Below are positions 52,494 through 62,297 of a DNA stretch of 64,000 bases, piece after piece (position 1 is the first letter of the stretch; the number at the start of each line of letters is the position of its first letter). This DNA is from Bacillota bacterium. GTDB lineage: Bacteria; Bacillota; UBA4882; UBA8346. The notes under the pieces were generated by a model that saw only the letters and a program-made list of their open reading frames with translations, had not been told where the DNA came from and made no database searches. Both the position numbers and the translations under genes were made by a program. Location: contig JAEZCE010000032.1 in NCBI GenBank assembly GCA_023429995.1, positions 1 to 64,000 of the forward strand. The letters are read 5' to 3'.

Positions 52494-53117
52494 ATGGACG
52501 ATTTGACTGAACGTCAGCAAGAAATTATGGATTTTATCCTTAAAGAAGTTGAAAAAAAGGGATATCCGCCGTCGGTTCGAGAAATCGGCGAAGCTGTCGG
52601 TTTGAGTTCAAGCTCCTCCGTTCATGCGCAACTGGAAAAACTTGAGCAACTTGGTTATCTCCGCCGCGACCCAACCAAACCCAGAGCCATTGAAGTTTTA
52701 TACGGCGGATCCGATTCTTTTCATGAACGATTGTTTAAAGATATGATTAATGTGCCGATTGTCGGAGCGGTTACTGCCGGGGAACCCATTTTAGCGGAAC
52801 AAAATATCCAAGATTATTTCCCAATTCCCAAAGATTTTACTCGTACAGAAGATGTATTTATGCTGCGGGTTAAAGGTGAAAGCATGGTTAACGCCGGAAT
52901 ATTTGACGGCGATCTGGTCATTGTCAATAAAGAATCAACGGCGAGCAATGGGGAAATTGTGGTAGCTCTTTTGGAAGATCAAGCGACTGTAAAAAGGTTT
53001 TTTAAAGAACAAAATCATATCCGGTTACAGCCGGAAAACGAGCGTTACCAACCGATCATTGCCACGAATGTTCAAATTTTAGGAAAAGTTGTGGGCCTTG
53101 TCCGTAAGTTTCATTAA
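52494..53117 (+). CDS. lexA: LexA repressor
   Basis: 207 residues. The winged-helix domain spans residues 1-70. The self-cleavage bond is A95-G96 in VTAGEPIL, with catalytic S130 in KGESMVNAG and K167 in ATVKRFF. RecA-stimulated cleavage lifts SOS repression. ATG 52494 follows AAAGGAGG. The upstream region carries its own operator. Confidence 0.97.
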   Translation: MDDLTERQQEIMDFILKEVEKKGYPPSVREIGEAVGLSSSSSVHAQLEKLEQLGYLRRDPTKPRAIEVLYGGSDSFHERLFKDMINVPIVGAVTAGEPILAEQNIQDYFPIPKDFTRTEDVFMLRVKGESMVNAGIFDGDLVIVNKESTASNGEIVVALLEDQATVKRFFKEQNHIRLQPENERYQPIIATNVQILGKVVGLVRKFH

Positions 53118-53126
53118 AAAAAGATT

Positions 53127-53164
53127 AACCCCCGTCAAACTAAAAAACGACGGGGGTTTGTTTT
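53127..53164 (+). terminator. lexA terminator
   Basis: AACCCCCGTC (53127-53136) pairs with GACGGGGGTT (53149-53158), then TGTTTT. Nearly identical 20-base stretches (GTTTCATTAAAAAAGATTA) flank it at 53108 and 53179. Confidence 0.88.
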
Positions 53165-53199
53165 ATAAGCCCGATTGAGTTTCATTAAAAAAGATTAAA

Positions 53200-53619
53200 C
53201 TAAACTCTGATGTTAAATTCTTCCTGATTGAATTCGCCGGCAATGAACGGATGATAATCCAGCAATTGATTGAAATCAATACTGCGATCATGTAACATTT
53301 GCATTTGAGAACGGTTAATCCCGATGACATTAAAGAATATTTCCAGCGCTTGAGCATGGCCTAGTATTGCCGGATCAGCCTCTCCGGTTGAGATATCCGG
53401 TAAATCTTGATATTCCTTAAAAGCAAAAACACACGCATCTTGGGTGCCTCCACCTTCTACCAATTCAATCAATTTGGTATAGGTTTCACGGCGTGCCTCT
53501 GCGTGTGTTTTCCGGAAATAAGACTGCGGAACGTTACTACTTGGCAGCAAATCCTGTTTTGCTATCCCCTTACACCTTTTCAGGGCCCGCAGGAGATCGT
53601 CTTGACTGATCTGAATCAT
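53200..53619 (-). CDS. hypothetical protein
   Basis: 139 residues, mostly helical by composition, beginning MIQISQDDLLRALKRCKGIA. There is no signal peptide, membrane segment or known motif; the central region is rich in Gln and Asp (GIAKQDLLPSSNVPQ, VFAFKEYQDLPDIS). AGGGAGGGATG precedes the start. It has its own gap on both sides. The start and strand are supported by the site and by the open frame only. Confidence 0.55.
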   Translation of the reverse strand: MIQISQDDLLRALKRCKGIAKQDLLPSSNVPQSYFRKTHAEARRETYTKLIELVEGGGTQDACVFAFKEYQDLPDISTGEADPAILGHAQALEIFFNVIGINRSQMQMLHDRSIDFNQLLDYHPFIAGEFNQEEFNIRV

Positions 53620-53783
53620 AAGAGCATCCCTCCCTTAAATTTTAGATTTCAAAAACCAGGTAGGATTCTAATATGTTAATAATTTCTTCATGAGGTTTTA
53701 AAATCCTGCATGGGAAAAATTATATTGGGTAACCGGTCAAAATTATTATATTGTTGGAAGCGCCAAAATAAACTGGTAATTTA

Positions 53784-54545
53784 TTAGTCGATCGATAGGT
53801 TAGTGGAAAGGGAACCAAATTTAACCAAAATTTCATAATCTGTTAATCGGGTATGCAGGGGGGTAATGGATATGAAACCTTTCTCAACCGCTTGAATGTC
53901 GGAATCCTCCGATTGATCTTGAATCACAGGCTCACCAGCCATCCAAAAATAAATTTGGCCCCGGGGATCTTTGCATTCCACAATCACGTTCTGGTATGTC
54001 AGAGCACCGAGCCTGGTAAAACGCACGCCCTGATAATCCGTGATATGATTAACGGTTGGAAAATTGATATTGAGAATGGCATGCGATGCCATTTCCTTAA
54101 GCTGATTGAGATTCTTTCCAATAAATTCGGCTGCTGGAGCAAAATTGAAGTTTTCCCGGCCTGATAATGAAAGGGCAATACTGGGAATTTTATAAAAAGA
54201 ACCCTCAATCGCAGCGGAAACGGTCCCTGAATATAAAATATCATTACCAAGGTTAGGTCCATGATTGATCCCGGAAATAATTAAATCAGGGATATGTTCT
54301 TTGATCAAATATTCCAGTGCCAGTTTCACACAATCGGCGGGAGTACCGTTCACCAACCATTGAAATTGATTATTTCCAACCGGCGTAGCCCTTAAAGGCT
54401 GGTTCATGGTTATTCCGTGACCAACAGCGCTTCTTTCTTGATGAGGTGCTGCAATCATGACCGAAGCTATATCTTTAAGCCCGGTGTATAAAGTTTGCAA
54501 ACCAGCCGCATTAAAACCATCGTCATTGGTTAATAAGATCTTCAT
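53784..54545 (-). CDS. surE: 5'/3'-nucleotidase SurE
   Basis: 253 residues with the N-terminal metal motif MKILLTNDDGFNAAGL, APHQERSAVGHGIT, GTPADCVKLALEYL and the SGINHGPNLGNDILYSGT segment. SurE removes phosphate from nucleoside monophosphates. The start at ATG 54545 gives the canonical N-terminus although the ribosome site is weak. It follows the HEAT-repeat gene on the same strand. Confidence 0.95.
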   Translation of the reverse strand: MKILLTNDDGFNAAGLQTLYTGLKDIASVMIAAPHQERSAVGHGITMNQPLRATPVGNNQFQWLVNGTPADCVKLALEYLIKEHIPDLIISGINHGPNLGNDILYSGTVSAAIEGSFYKIPSIALSLSGRENFNFAPAAEFIGKNLNQLKEMASHAILNINFPTVNHITDYQGVRFTRLGALTYQNVIVECKDPRGQIYFWMAGEPVIQDQSEDSDIQAVEKGFISITPLHTRLTDYEILVKFGSLSTNLSID

Positions 54546-54577
54546 TTTGCCAGTATTCAGAGTGATCATCCTTATGA

Positions 54578-55528
54578 CTACGATTGTTTTTCCCGAAGAA
54601 ACCATCCAAGTCTGGAACTATCATTCCTAGTATTCCCGCTTTTTGTATCCTCATTTTTGGTATTCTTCGCATAAATCCGTTCCAATATGTTATTCGAGGT
54701 TTCACTGATTTGATTTTTACTGGTCTGAATTAAATTATAAAGCAGTTCCAGATTTTCTTCCCCGCAGAGATTGCGTAAGGCTTCGAGAGAAGCATGGCGA
54801 TGGTCCTTTTGTTCAATTAATATCCCGACAAGGGGTTCTATCGCCCGTTCGTCGCCAAAGTTGCCCAAAGCAATAATTGCTGCGGTGCGGACATCGCAGC
54901 ATTGGTCATTTAAAGCCGAAATCAGGGGCAAAATGGATGCCGGATTTTCTAGTTTCCGCAAGGCTTCGGCTGCTTCATAACGAACTCCCGGTTCTTCATC
55001 TTTCAAGGCAGAAATAATCGCTTCATTAACCCTTTGGTCGCCGAGTTCCCCAAGAAGTTTGCAAACACGTCTGCGAATTTGGTAATCGGGATCCTGAAGC
55101 GCCCGAACCAACTGGTTAATAATTTGATCGGGATTAAAATGTTTTAATGCCGCAGCAACATTAAAACCTACATAATGATTATCATCGGCCAACGCTTTAA
55201 TTAACGGAATGATCGAACGGGGATCGTGCAGACGTCCCAAAGCCTCGGCAGCCCATCCTCTTACATGTTCGTCCGAATCATTCAGAGCATCGATAAAGAA
55301 ATCCAAGGACTGTTCGAGTCCGATTTTGGTTAAACCATAAACCGCACTTCTTCGAACCGTTCGATCCCCTTCCAGAAAAGCCATTTTTAAAACTTCAATA
55401 ACTTCAAGCCGTAAATCATCAATCAATGTCTCTTTTTTGTGTCCTGATAAATCGGAGACATTCAACGATGATTCCACTTTGTCCAAAAATTCTATTAAGT
55501 TGTCAATTCGCTGGGGATGGAGACCCAT
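54578..55528 (-). CDS. HEAT-repeat protein
   Basis: 316 residues with about seven HEAT-like (PBS lyase type) repeats, each with the pattern of AALGRLHDPRSIIPLIKAL, AAEALRKLENPASILPLI and AIIALGNFGDERAIEPLV. Such solenoids bind proteins; the partner is unknown. The last 40 residues are hydrophilic and end in a basic, tryptophan-containing tail. It is placed with surE downstream and a zinc-ribbon protein upstream, possibly one transcript. Confidence 0.8.
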   Translation of the reverse strand: MGLHPQRIDNLIEFLDKVESSLNVSDLSGHKKETLIDDLRLEVIEVLKMAFLEGDRTVRRSAVYGLTKIGLEQSLDFFIDALNDSDEHVRGWAAEALGRLHDPRSIIPLIKALADDNHYVGFNVAAALKHFNPDQIINQLVRALQDPDYQIRRRVCKLLGELGDQRVNEAIISALKDEEPGVRYEAAEALRKLENPASILPLISALNDQCCDVRTAAIIALGNFGDERAIEPLVGILIEQKDHRHASLEALRNLCGEENLELLYNLIQTSKNQISETSNNILERIYAKNTKNEDTKSGNTRNDSSRLGWFLREKQS

Positions 55529-55550
55529 GGTAGCTTCCCCATTTCTATGT

Positions 55551-55934
55551 TTAGAGATTTTTTCCTGTTAAAGCACGGGATTTACAAAAAGGACATTGTT
55601 CAGCTTCCCAAGGAACGGGTTCATGACAACTTAAACATTCACGCTTTGCTTCTTTTCTACAAAACGGGCAAATGGTCAAAATATCATGAATTTTTTTATT
55701 ACAATGGGGACACTTGATCAGTTCGCCCTTAGGACGAAGAAATAAATAAATGATTACAATGACTGCCAGTAATAAAATTGCCATAACCATTGGAGAAAAA
55801 AGTGCAATCAGGGGCATGATTGTCCAAAACAGCCAGGAATAATCCCGAGCTCTGGCATCACGGTAAAGCCAAATCACCAATGGAACCACCATGATTAATA
55901 AAATTACAAATTGTAGGATGTTAAAATTTTTCAT
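55551..55934 (-). CDS. two-membrane-segment zinc-ribbon protein
   Basis: 127 residues. Two membrane segments at about 5-24 and 35-65, then a double zinc ribbon with CPHC, CPFC, CLSC and CPFC pairs facing the cytoplasm. The function is unknown; such proteins are often placed with stress or envelope genes. It lies 22 bases before the HEAT-repeat gene and may work with it. Confidence 0.7.
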   Translation of the reverse strand: MKNFNILQFVILLIMVVPLVIWLYRDARARDYSWLFWTIMPLIALFSPMVMAILLLAVIVIIYLFLRPKGELIKCPHCNKKIHDILTICPFCRKEAKRECLSCHEPVPWEAEQCPFCKSRALTGKNL

Positions 55935-56096
55935 GAAATTACCCTCTATCTATTCATATTCAATTTTTCAGCGTCCTCTAAAGTATAACATTAATATTTT
56001 CAATTCATAAATAAAATCTTGAGAAAATATAAGAACTACTATAAAATATTTCACCCTGTCGGTTTTCATTTCCTGCCGACCAAAAATAAATATTTA

Positions 56097-57350
56097 TCAA
56101 CGATTGAACAACGAATACTTCGATTCGAAAATACCGGCAATGCTTAATTTAATTTGAGTATAAGAAAGTCCGCCTTGTAAAAACGCGATATAAGGAGGCG
56201 TAATGGGAGCATCTGCAGAAAATTCGCTGGTTGCTCCGGAGATAAAAGTTCCCCCGCCCATAATCACATGGTGAATATATCCGGGCATCTCGGCCGGAAT
56301 GGGCAAGACATCGGATTCCACCGGCGAATTTTTTTGAACTGCTTGACAAAATTCAATCAAATCGTCAGCGGATTGAAAATATATTTTTTGAATAATATCA
56401 GTCCGGGGTTGACTCGCCACTGGCGAAACTTTAAATCCGGCTTTTTCATATAATTTAGCGGCAAGGACCGCTCCTTTCACCATTTCCGAAACACGGTGGG
56501 GAGCCTCAAAAAAGCCTTGAAAAAACAATTGCAAATTTAATAAGGAAGGCCCGATGGCGCCGCCGATACCGGGAACATAAAGCCTTTCGGCGGCCTTTTC
56601 CACAAAAATTTTTTTGCCGGCAATGTAGCCACCGCCAGGTATCAAACACCCTCCGGGATTTTTAATTAAAGAACCTGCCATCAAATCAGCGCCCAGTTCC
56701 AACGGTTCTTTTTCGGCTACAAATTCACCATAGCAATTATCGACAAAAATAATCACCTTGGGGGCCGTCATCTTGAGAGCAGTAAACACTTGCTGCAGTT
56801 GCCCCAAATCCAGAGAGTCCCTTTCCGAGTAACCGCAAGAGCGCTGAAAAAGAACCATTTTGGTTTGAGGGCTCACAGATTGAATCAGCCTATCCTGATC
56901 GATAGAACCATCAGCCAACAGCGGTATCACTTTGGTTTTGAAACCAGCGGTTGCGCTTGTGCTTTCCAATCGCTCTTCCGGTATGCCTAAAACTCCCATT
57001 AATGTTTCATAGGGAAAGCCGCTAGCCATAATCAACTCATCTTGGGGAGTCAAATTACCCAAAATGGAACAGGCGATGGCGTGGGTGCCGGATACCAGTT
57101 GCTGTCTTACCAGAGCCGCTTCCGCTTTAAAAACCCGGGCAAATACTCTCTCCAGGGCATCACGGCCCGCATCGTGATAGCCATAACCGGTGGTTGTTTG
57201 AAAGTGGTGACTACCAATGCGCTCGGCTTGAAAAGCTTCTAACATTAATTGTTGATTATGCAAAGCGATTCGAGAAATTTTTTTAAAAACAGTTTCCAAT
57301 TCACTTTCAATTTGTTCAAGTAAAATAATCGTCTCATTCTTCAGAGGCAT
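56097..57350 (-). CDS. methionine gamma-lyase family (aluminium-resistance-like) PLP enzyme
   Basis: 417 residues of the Alum_res/MGL family of PLP enzymes. The N-terminal half has QQLVSGTHAIACSILGNL and FVDNCYGEFVAEKEP; the PLP lysine is in GSLIKNPGGCLIPGGG. The C-terminal TPPYIAFLQGGLSYTQIKLS is typical. Family members are annotated as methionine gamma-lyase-like, but the physiological substrate is uncertain. The start overlaps the end of pheA by 17 bases, so translation may be coupled. In many Firmicutes this gene lies near hfq and miaA. Confidence 0.88.
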   Translation of the reverse strand: MPLKNETIILLEQIESELETVFKKISRIALHNQQLMLEAFQAERIGSHHFQTTTGYGYHDAGRDALERVFARVFKAEAALVRQQLVSGTHAIACSILGNLTPQDELIMASGFPYETLMGVLGIPEERLESTSATAGFKTKVIPLLADGSIDQDRLIQSVSPQTKMVLFQRSCGYSERDSLDLGQLQQVFTALKMTAPKVIIFVDNCYGEFVAEKEPLELGADLMAGSLIKNPGGCLIPGGGYIAGKKIFVEKAAERLYVPGIGGAIGPSLLNLQLFFQGFFEAPHRVSEMVKGAVLAAKLYEKAGFKVSPVASQPRTDIIQKIYFQSADDLIEFCQAVQKNSPVESDVLPIPAEMPGYIHHVIMGGGTFISGATSEFSADAPITPPYIAFLQGGLSYTQIKLSIAGIFESKYSLFNR

Positions 57351-58218
57351 TCGTTTTTTCGTCTCTTTCTCTTTTGGGATAACTTCCTAATATCTTTTTC
57401 CAGCCTTCTGAGGCTCTCACTAATAATTCAATATTTTTTAAAGCGTTTTCAACTTCAGGCGCTGATTTATGCCCAATGAATTCGAAAATAAGCACGTATT
57501 CCTGGGGCTTAATCTTATAGGGCCGTGATTGAATGAACGTCAAATCTATTTTAGCATCCGCCAAGGCCTTAGCAATCTGAAATAATTGCCCGGGTTGATT
57601 TGACCCAAACCGAACCGCCACTAAAGTTCGATCGTTGCCGGTTGGTTCCCCGTCCCTGAGGGCGCACACCAAAAACCGGGTTTCGTTAAAAGCATAATCT
57701 TGGATTTCTTCAGGAAAAACAGTCATATTATTGGACCTGGCGGTTTCGAAGTTGCATATGGCGGCCGACGTTAACGTAGTGTCGCGAAGAACATTTTGCG
57801 CGGCTTCCGCCGTAGAAAGTATTGGGATTAATTGAGCCTTTGGAAACAGTTCCATCAACCGGATTTGACATTGATTGAGCGGTGATGGATGAGAATAAAT
57901 TCGTTGTAAATTCACCCAATCGAATTTTGAAGGAGCCGCAAGTACATGGGAAATCGGCAAATGAACTTCGTCGCAAACTTTAACAAAATCCTGAAACTCA
58001 ATGAGATGATCAAAAGTCGAACCAATCAGACCGTCGATCATATTTTCTACCGGAACAACTGCGATATCCGCTTGTAAATTCTGCACCAAACGCAAGGAAT
58101 TATAAACATTGGTATAGATTAATTCAACTTGCTTGAATGGAATCCCTATCCGTTTGGCATAATGGATTGCAGCTTGTTCCGAATATGTACCCTGCGGTCC
58201 TAAAATTGCAATCTTCAA
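57334..58218 (-). CDS. pheA: prephenate dehydratase
   Basis: 294 residues: the catalytic domain (MKIAILGPQGTYSEQAA; VENMIDGLIGSTFDHL; the TRFLVC block in NETRFLVCAL) and a C-terminal ACT domain (FQIAKALADAKIDLTFIQSRP) for phenylalanine feedback. It turns prephenate into phenylpyruvate. The start is TTG 58218, preceded by AAAGGATG. dapF is upstream, beyond its terminator. Confidence 0.94.
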   Translation of the reverse strand: MKIAILGPQGTYSEQAAIHYAKRIGIPFKQVELIYTNVYNSLRLVQNLQADIAVVPVENMIDGLIGSTFDHLIEFQDFVKVCDEVHLPISHVLAAPSKFDWVNLQRIYSHPSPLNQCQIRLMELFPKAQLIPILSTAEAAQNVLRDTTLTSAAICNFETARSNNMTVFPEEIQDYAFNETRFLVCALRDGEPTGNDRTLVAVRFGSNQPGQLFQIAKALADAKIDLTFIQSRPYKIKPQEYVLIFEFIGHKSAPEVENALKNIELLVRASEGWKKILGSYPKRERDEKTNASEE

Positions 58219-58253
58219 CTTTGAGTTTCATCCTTTCGATTTTAAAAAAGCGG

Positions 58254-58274
58254 CAAAAAAAAGGCCTTCGGCCT
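58254..58274 (-). terminator. dapF terminator
   Basis: AGGCC-TTC-GGCCT at 58262-58274 forms a tight hairpin; on the minus strand eight T follow. It separates dapF from pheA. Confidence 0.85.
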
Positions 58275-58308
58275 CACAAGGTTTAAAGGTTATTTTCGGC
58301 ATAAACGG

Positions 58309-59142
58309 TTAGTTTGGCCATTCGCCTTGAAACACTTCAACGGCAGATCCGGTCATATAGACATGATGGTCATCCCGGTTCCATTCTATGGTAAGGATTC
58401 CACCCCGTAACTCAACTTGAACTCTGTTTTCAGTTCGCTTGTTTAAAATGGCTGCCACCACAGCGGCGCAAGCGCCGGTTCCGCAAGCCAAGGTTTCGCC
58501 GCTTCCACGCTCCCAGACCCGCATAATGATTTGGCCGGGCGACACAACGGAGACAAATTCGACATTGGTTTTATGCGGAAAAATTGAATGGATTTCCATG
58601 GCCGGACCATCTATAAGCACTTGCGAATCGGTAATTTCAGGAACGAAAATCACACAATGAGGATTACCCATTGATACGCCGGTAAATTGGTAACGGTGTT
58701 CATTCACTTGAATGGTTTCAGCCACAACCTGTTCTTTCGGGATATTGACCGGAATCTCAGACGCTCTTAATTCAGGTATTCCCATATCGACTTCGACCAT
58801 TGAAACTTTATTTTCGGTAACCAACAATTTTAAGTGTTTCATTCCGGATATAGTCTCAATTGTTAATGAGGATTTTTGAACCAATTGATGCTCGTAAAGG
58901 TATTTACCAACACAACGGATTGCATTCCCGCACATTTCCGCTTCACTGCCGTCAGCATTAAACATTCTCATTTTGGCATCCGCTATCCGAGAAGGCAAGA
59001 TTAGTACCAGTCCATCTCCGCCGATTCCAAAATGACGATCGCTGACTTTGAGTGCCACTTCAATGGGATTATCCACGGTCTCATGAAAACAATCGATATA
59101 TATATAATCATTACCAATACCTTGCATTTTGGTAAATTTCAT
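58309..59142 (-). CDS. dapF: diaminopimelate epimerase
   Basis: 277 residues. The two catalytic cysteines are in EMCGNAIRCVG and LACGTGACAAVV. It converts LL- to meso-diaminopimelate for peptidoglycan and lysine. The start ATG 59142 (MKFTKMQGIGNDYIYID) has GGAG ten bases upstream; an in-frame start at 59163 would add seven residues. Confidence 0.96.
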   Translation of the reverse strand: MKFTKMQGIGNDYIYIDCFHETVDNPIEVALKVSDRHFGIGGDGLVLILPSRIADAKMRMFNADGSEAEMCGNAIRCVGKYLYEHQLVQKSSLTIETISGMKHLKLLVTENKVSMVEVDMGIPELRASEIPVNIPKEQVVAETIQVNEHRYQFTGVSMGNPHCVIFVPEITDSQVLIDGPAMEIHSIFPHKTNVEFVSVVSPGQIIMRVWERGSGETLACGTGACAAVVAAILNKRTENRVQVELRGGILTIEWNRDDHHVYMTGSAVEVFQGEWPN

Positions 59143-59257
59143 TCTTATATACTCCGATTTCAAGACTTTTATGGAATTGCTCCATTGGGTCTAAACCCAA
59201 AAACCCATTACATAACAAAACCATGCTATTCCCAAATTGATGAAAAAGAAGAAGGGT

Positions 59258-59500
59258 TTATTCTTCCTTTTTCTCCAGAGCCAAATCAGGCAATGCCCTC
59301 GCCGGAATGATCGTAGAAACAGCGTGTTTATATATCATTTCCTGTTTTCCATCACTATCTAAAATAATGGTAAAATTATCAAATCCCTTCACAAAACCCC
59401 GGACTTGAAAACCATTTATCAGGAAAATCGTAACCGCTATTCCCTCTTTGCGCACCTGATTCAAAAATCCGTCTTGTAAATTGATCACCGGCTTATTCAT
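59258..59500 (-). CDS. hfq: RNA chaperone Hfq
   Basis: 80 residues: the Sm1 motif (INLQDGFLNQVRKEG with the Q-x-x-F loop, FLINGFQVRGFVKGFDNFTI) and the Sm2 motif YKHAVSTI. Hfq rings help small RNAs pair with messengers. CGGAGGT precedes the start. The miaA-hfq order is conserved in bacteria. Confidence 0.97.
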   Translation of the reverse strand: MNKPVINLQDGFLNQVRKEGIAVTIFLINGFQVRGFVKGFDNFTIILDSDGKQEMIYKHAVSTIIPARALPDLALEKKEE

Positions 59501-59536
59501 TTGTAGATTACCTCCGTTAAATGGTTTAAAGTAAAT

Positions 59537-60478
59537 TTATTCGACATCTTTCTTTAATCTACCTTCAATATAATTCATTATTTCACCAAAAAATTCCTCA
59601 TTTTTACCAGAAATATTTACCCAGCGGTCGATCGGCTCTTTGCGGAACCATGTTAATTGACGTTTTGCATAATTCCGGGTCTTTTGTTTGATTAAATCCA
59701 GCGCTTCTTCAAGAGAAATTATATTCTGCAGGTATTGATTGATTTGCAGATACCCCAGACTTTGCATGGCTTTCAGTTTCTGAGAGTATCCTTGTCTTAA
59801 AAGACTCTCCACTTCCCCTATTAATCCTTGGTCGATCATCAAACCGGCTCTTTCGTCAATCCTTCGATATAATTCATCTCGGTTCCTATCCAAAAATAAA
59901 TAAACGGTTTGATATTGATGGTTGGACGGTTGCTTTTTGGGCATCTCCGAAAAGGGAATACCCGTTCGAAGATAAACCTCCAGCGCCCGAATGATCCGGT
60001 GGTTATCATTGGGATGTATCCGCTGTGCAGTCACAGGATCGACTTTCTTAAGCTGTTCATGTAACACACTGGGATTTTCCGAATTCAAAGCTTGTTCCCG
60101 TAATTTTTGCCGAAGCCCCGGGTCGGCTCCGGGATCCGTAAAGGAGAAAGAGCCAAGGCAAGCTCTAATATATAAGCCGGTGCCCCCGACCACCAATGGT
60201 ATTTTTCCCTGGCTATGAAGCTTATCAACAATCTGATTAAATAACCTCTGATAATCAGCGACTGAAAAATCCCGACTTGGTTCCACCACATCAATTAAAT
60301 GGTGTTTCACCCTGAGTTGCTGTTCCACAGTGGGTTTTGCCGTCCCGATATCCATATATTGATAGACTTGCATGGAATCGGCGGAAATAATTTCGGTATT
60401 TAGGTATTGAGCAACCCGAATTGCCAAGTCAGTTTTGCCCACAGCCGTCGGGCCAGCGATTACGATTAAAGGGAGCAT
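59537..60478 (-). CDS. miaA: tRNA dimethylallyltransferase
   Basis: 313 residues with the P-loop GPTAVGKTDLA, the SADSMQVYQYMDIGTAKPT block, GGTGLYIRA and ETRNYAKRQLTWFR-like KTRNYAKRQLTWFR. It adds the isoprenyl group to A37 of tRNAs that read UNN codons. The start lies two bases after the mutL stop, with GAGAAGG as its site, so the two are coupled. Confidence 0.97.
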   Translation of the reverse strand: MLPLIVIAGPTAVGKTDLAIRVAQYLNTEIISADSMQVYQYMDIGTAKPTVEQQLRVKHHLIDVVEPSRDFSVADYQRLFNQIVDKLHSQGKIPLVVGGTGLYIRACLGSFSFTDPGADPGLRQKLREQALNSENPSVLHEQLKKVDPVTAQRIHPNDNHRIIRALEVYLRTGIPFSEMPKKQPSNHQYQTVYLFLDRNRDELYRRIDERAGLMIDQGLIGEVESLLRQGYSQKLKAMQSLGYLQINQYLQNIISLEEALDLIKQKTRNYAKRQLTWFRKEPIDRWVNISGKNEEFFGEIMNYIEGRLKKDVE

Positions 60479-60480
60479 CT

Positions 60481-62286
60481 TTACCTTCTCAAAAACTTTT
60501 TGGCCAGTTCCTCATGATTCATCCGAAAAACGGTTGGCCGTCCATGAGGGCAGGTGTATGGATTTTCACAACGAAATAAATCTTTTACCAGGCTTTCCAT
60601 CTCCAATAAGTTAAGACTGTCTCCGGCTTTAATGGCGGTCCGGCAAGCCATGGTTATGATAAAGGACTCCTTAATCTCGGCGGGATCTTTGAAAGTCTCA
60701 AAACTAATATATTGTTCGGTGAGGTCAATCAAAAGTTGCCGGTAGTCCATATTAATCAAATTGATGGGCACACCCCGGACAATGATCGTTTGGCCGCCGA
60801 AAGTTTCCAACTCAAATCCCAAATCTGCAAAAACCGATATCCGATCGGCGATGACTTTATACTCGGCATAACTTAGATTAACCGTTTCCGGAATTAATAA
60901 TGCCTGGGTCCCTAAAAACTCCCTTGATTTATTCATATATTGTTCAAATAAAATCCGTTCATGGGCCGCATGCTGATCCATGAATAACAAACCTTTTTCA
61001 TCTTGAGCTATTATATAAGTATTCGCAATAGCCTTGGGGAATACATAATAACTTTTGCCATTGCCGGCTGGCGCCTTGGGTGTTTCAGGAAGAGCAGCAT
61101 AATCGATTCCGGCGGCAGGTTGTTCCTGAACCAGCGTTACCTGGGCCGGGCTCTCACTGGAAGGCTTAGGCTCCGGGTAGGTAAGTTCCAAAGTTTTTAC
61201 CGGAGCTTGTTTTTCATGCGCAGGGGGATTCTCCGGGATTACAACCGCAGTATAATCCTCTTCGGGCGCAATCCATTCTGATAACAAGCAACTGTCTTTT
61301 AAGGTTTTTCGCACCGAGTTATAAGCTGCTTTATAAAGATCGGCATCATTGGAAAAACGCACTTCCATTTTGGTTGGATGGGCGTTAATATCCACTAAAT
61401 CGGAGGTAATCTCCAAAAATAAAATCACAAAGGGGTAGCGGGCGATCGGCAATAAAGTATGAAAAGCTTTTTCAACCGCGGCGCTTATGGTCCGGCTATG
61501 GAAAAAACGGCCGTTTACAAAAAACACTTCATAATTTCGGTTCGTCCTGGCAATAGAGGGCTTACCGATATACCCGGTAATTTTCAAGCCGTTTTCTTCA
61601 TAAAAAACCGGAATCATTTCTTTGGCTACATCTTTGCCGAATATGGCCACCACGGTCTCATATAAATCCCCGTTGCCCGGGGTAAAAAGCAATTCATACC
61701 CGCCATGTTGAAGTTTAAAACTTATTCCGGGATAACCAAGGGCCAACCGGGCAATGATTTCATTGATATATCCCGCTTCCGTCGGAATCGTTTTTAAATA
61801 TTTAAAACGCGCCGGAGTATTAAAAAATAATTCCTGGACTTTAATGGTTGTTCCGTCGGGCGCGCCGATATCCTTCACGCGCTGCAATAAACCGCCGCGA
61901 ATTTCCACCAGGGTGCCGGTTTCACTTTCAGCCGTCTTCGTTGTCATTTCAAATATAGAAACCGATGCGATTGAAGGCAACGCTTCGCCGCGGAATCCGA
62001 GAGTGCGAATCTTCCATAAATCATCAGGTTCAATGATTTTACTTGTGGTATGTCTTTCAATAGCCAATACCGCATCTTCCCGTTCCATTCCCTGTCCATT
62101 GTCGGTAACCCGAATCAGCTGGCGGCCGCCATTTCTGATCTCAATTTCAATCCGGCTGGCTCCGGCGTCAATGGAATTTTCCGCCAATTCTTTGATAACC
62201 GAGGCTGGGCGTTCAATAACTTCCCCAGCGGCTATTTTGGTAATGGTACTATCATCCAAACGATGTACTTTATTCGTAGAAATCAC
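60481..62286 (-). CDS. mutL: DNA mismatch repair protein MutL
   Basis: About 601 residues. The GHKL ATPase part shows IAAGEVIERPASVIKEL (N box), DNGQGM and TLGFRGEALPSIASV; the C-terminal endonuclease-type domain holds DQHAAHERILFEQY and CPHGRPT, the latter part of the metal site. MutL links MutS to strand removal. The N-terminus is uncertain: a frame is open from an ATG at 62343 with no ribosome site, GTG 62286 begins inside the AAAGAGGTG site, and an unusual codon (ATT or ACG) may be used. Confidence 0.93.
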   Translation of the reverse strand: MISTNKVHRLDDSTITKIAAGEVIERPASVIKELAENSIDAGASRIEIEIRNGGRQLIRVTDNGQGMEREDAVLAIERHTTSKIIEPDDLWKIRTLGFRGEALPSIASVSIFEMTTKTAESETGTLVEIRGGLLQRVKDIGAPDGTTIKVQELFFNTPARFKYLKTIPTEAGYINEIIARLALGYPGISFKLQHGGYELLFTPGNGDLYETVVAIFGKDVAKEMIPVFYEENGLKITGYIGKPSIARTNRNYEVFFVNGRFFHSRTISAAVEKAFHTLLPIARYPFVILFLEITSDLVDINAHPTKMEVRFSNDADLYKAAYNSVRKTLKDSCLLSEWIAPEEDYTAVVIPENPPAHEKQAPVKTLELTYPEPKPSSESPAQVTLVQEQPAAGIDYAALPETPKAPAGNGKSYYVFPKAIANTYIIAQDEKGLLFMDQHAAHERILFEQYMNKSREFLGTQALLIPETVNLSYAEYKVIADRISVFADLGFELETFGGQTIIVRGVPINLINMDYRQLLIDLTEQYISFETFKDPAEIKESFIITMACRTAIKAGDSLNLLEMESLVKDLFRCENPYTCPHGRPTVFRMNHEELAKKFLRR

Positions 62287-62297
62287 CTCTTTTTTTA

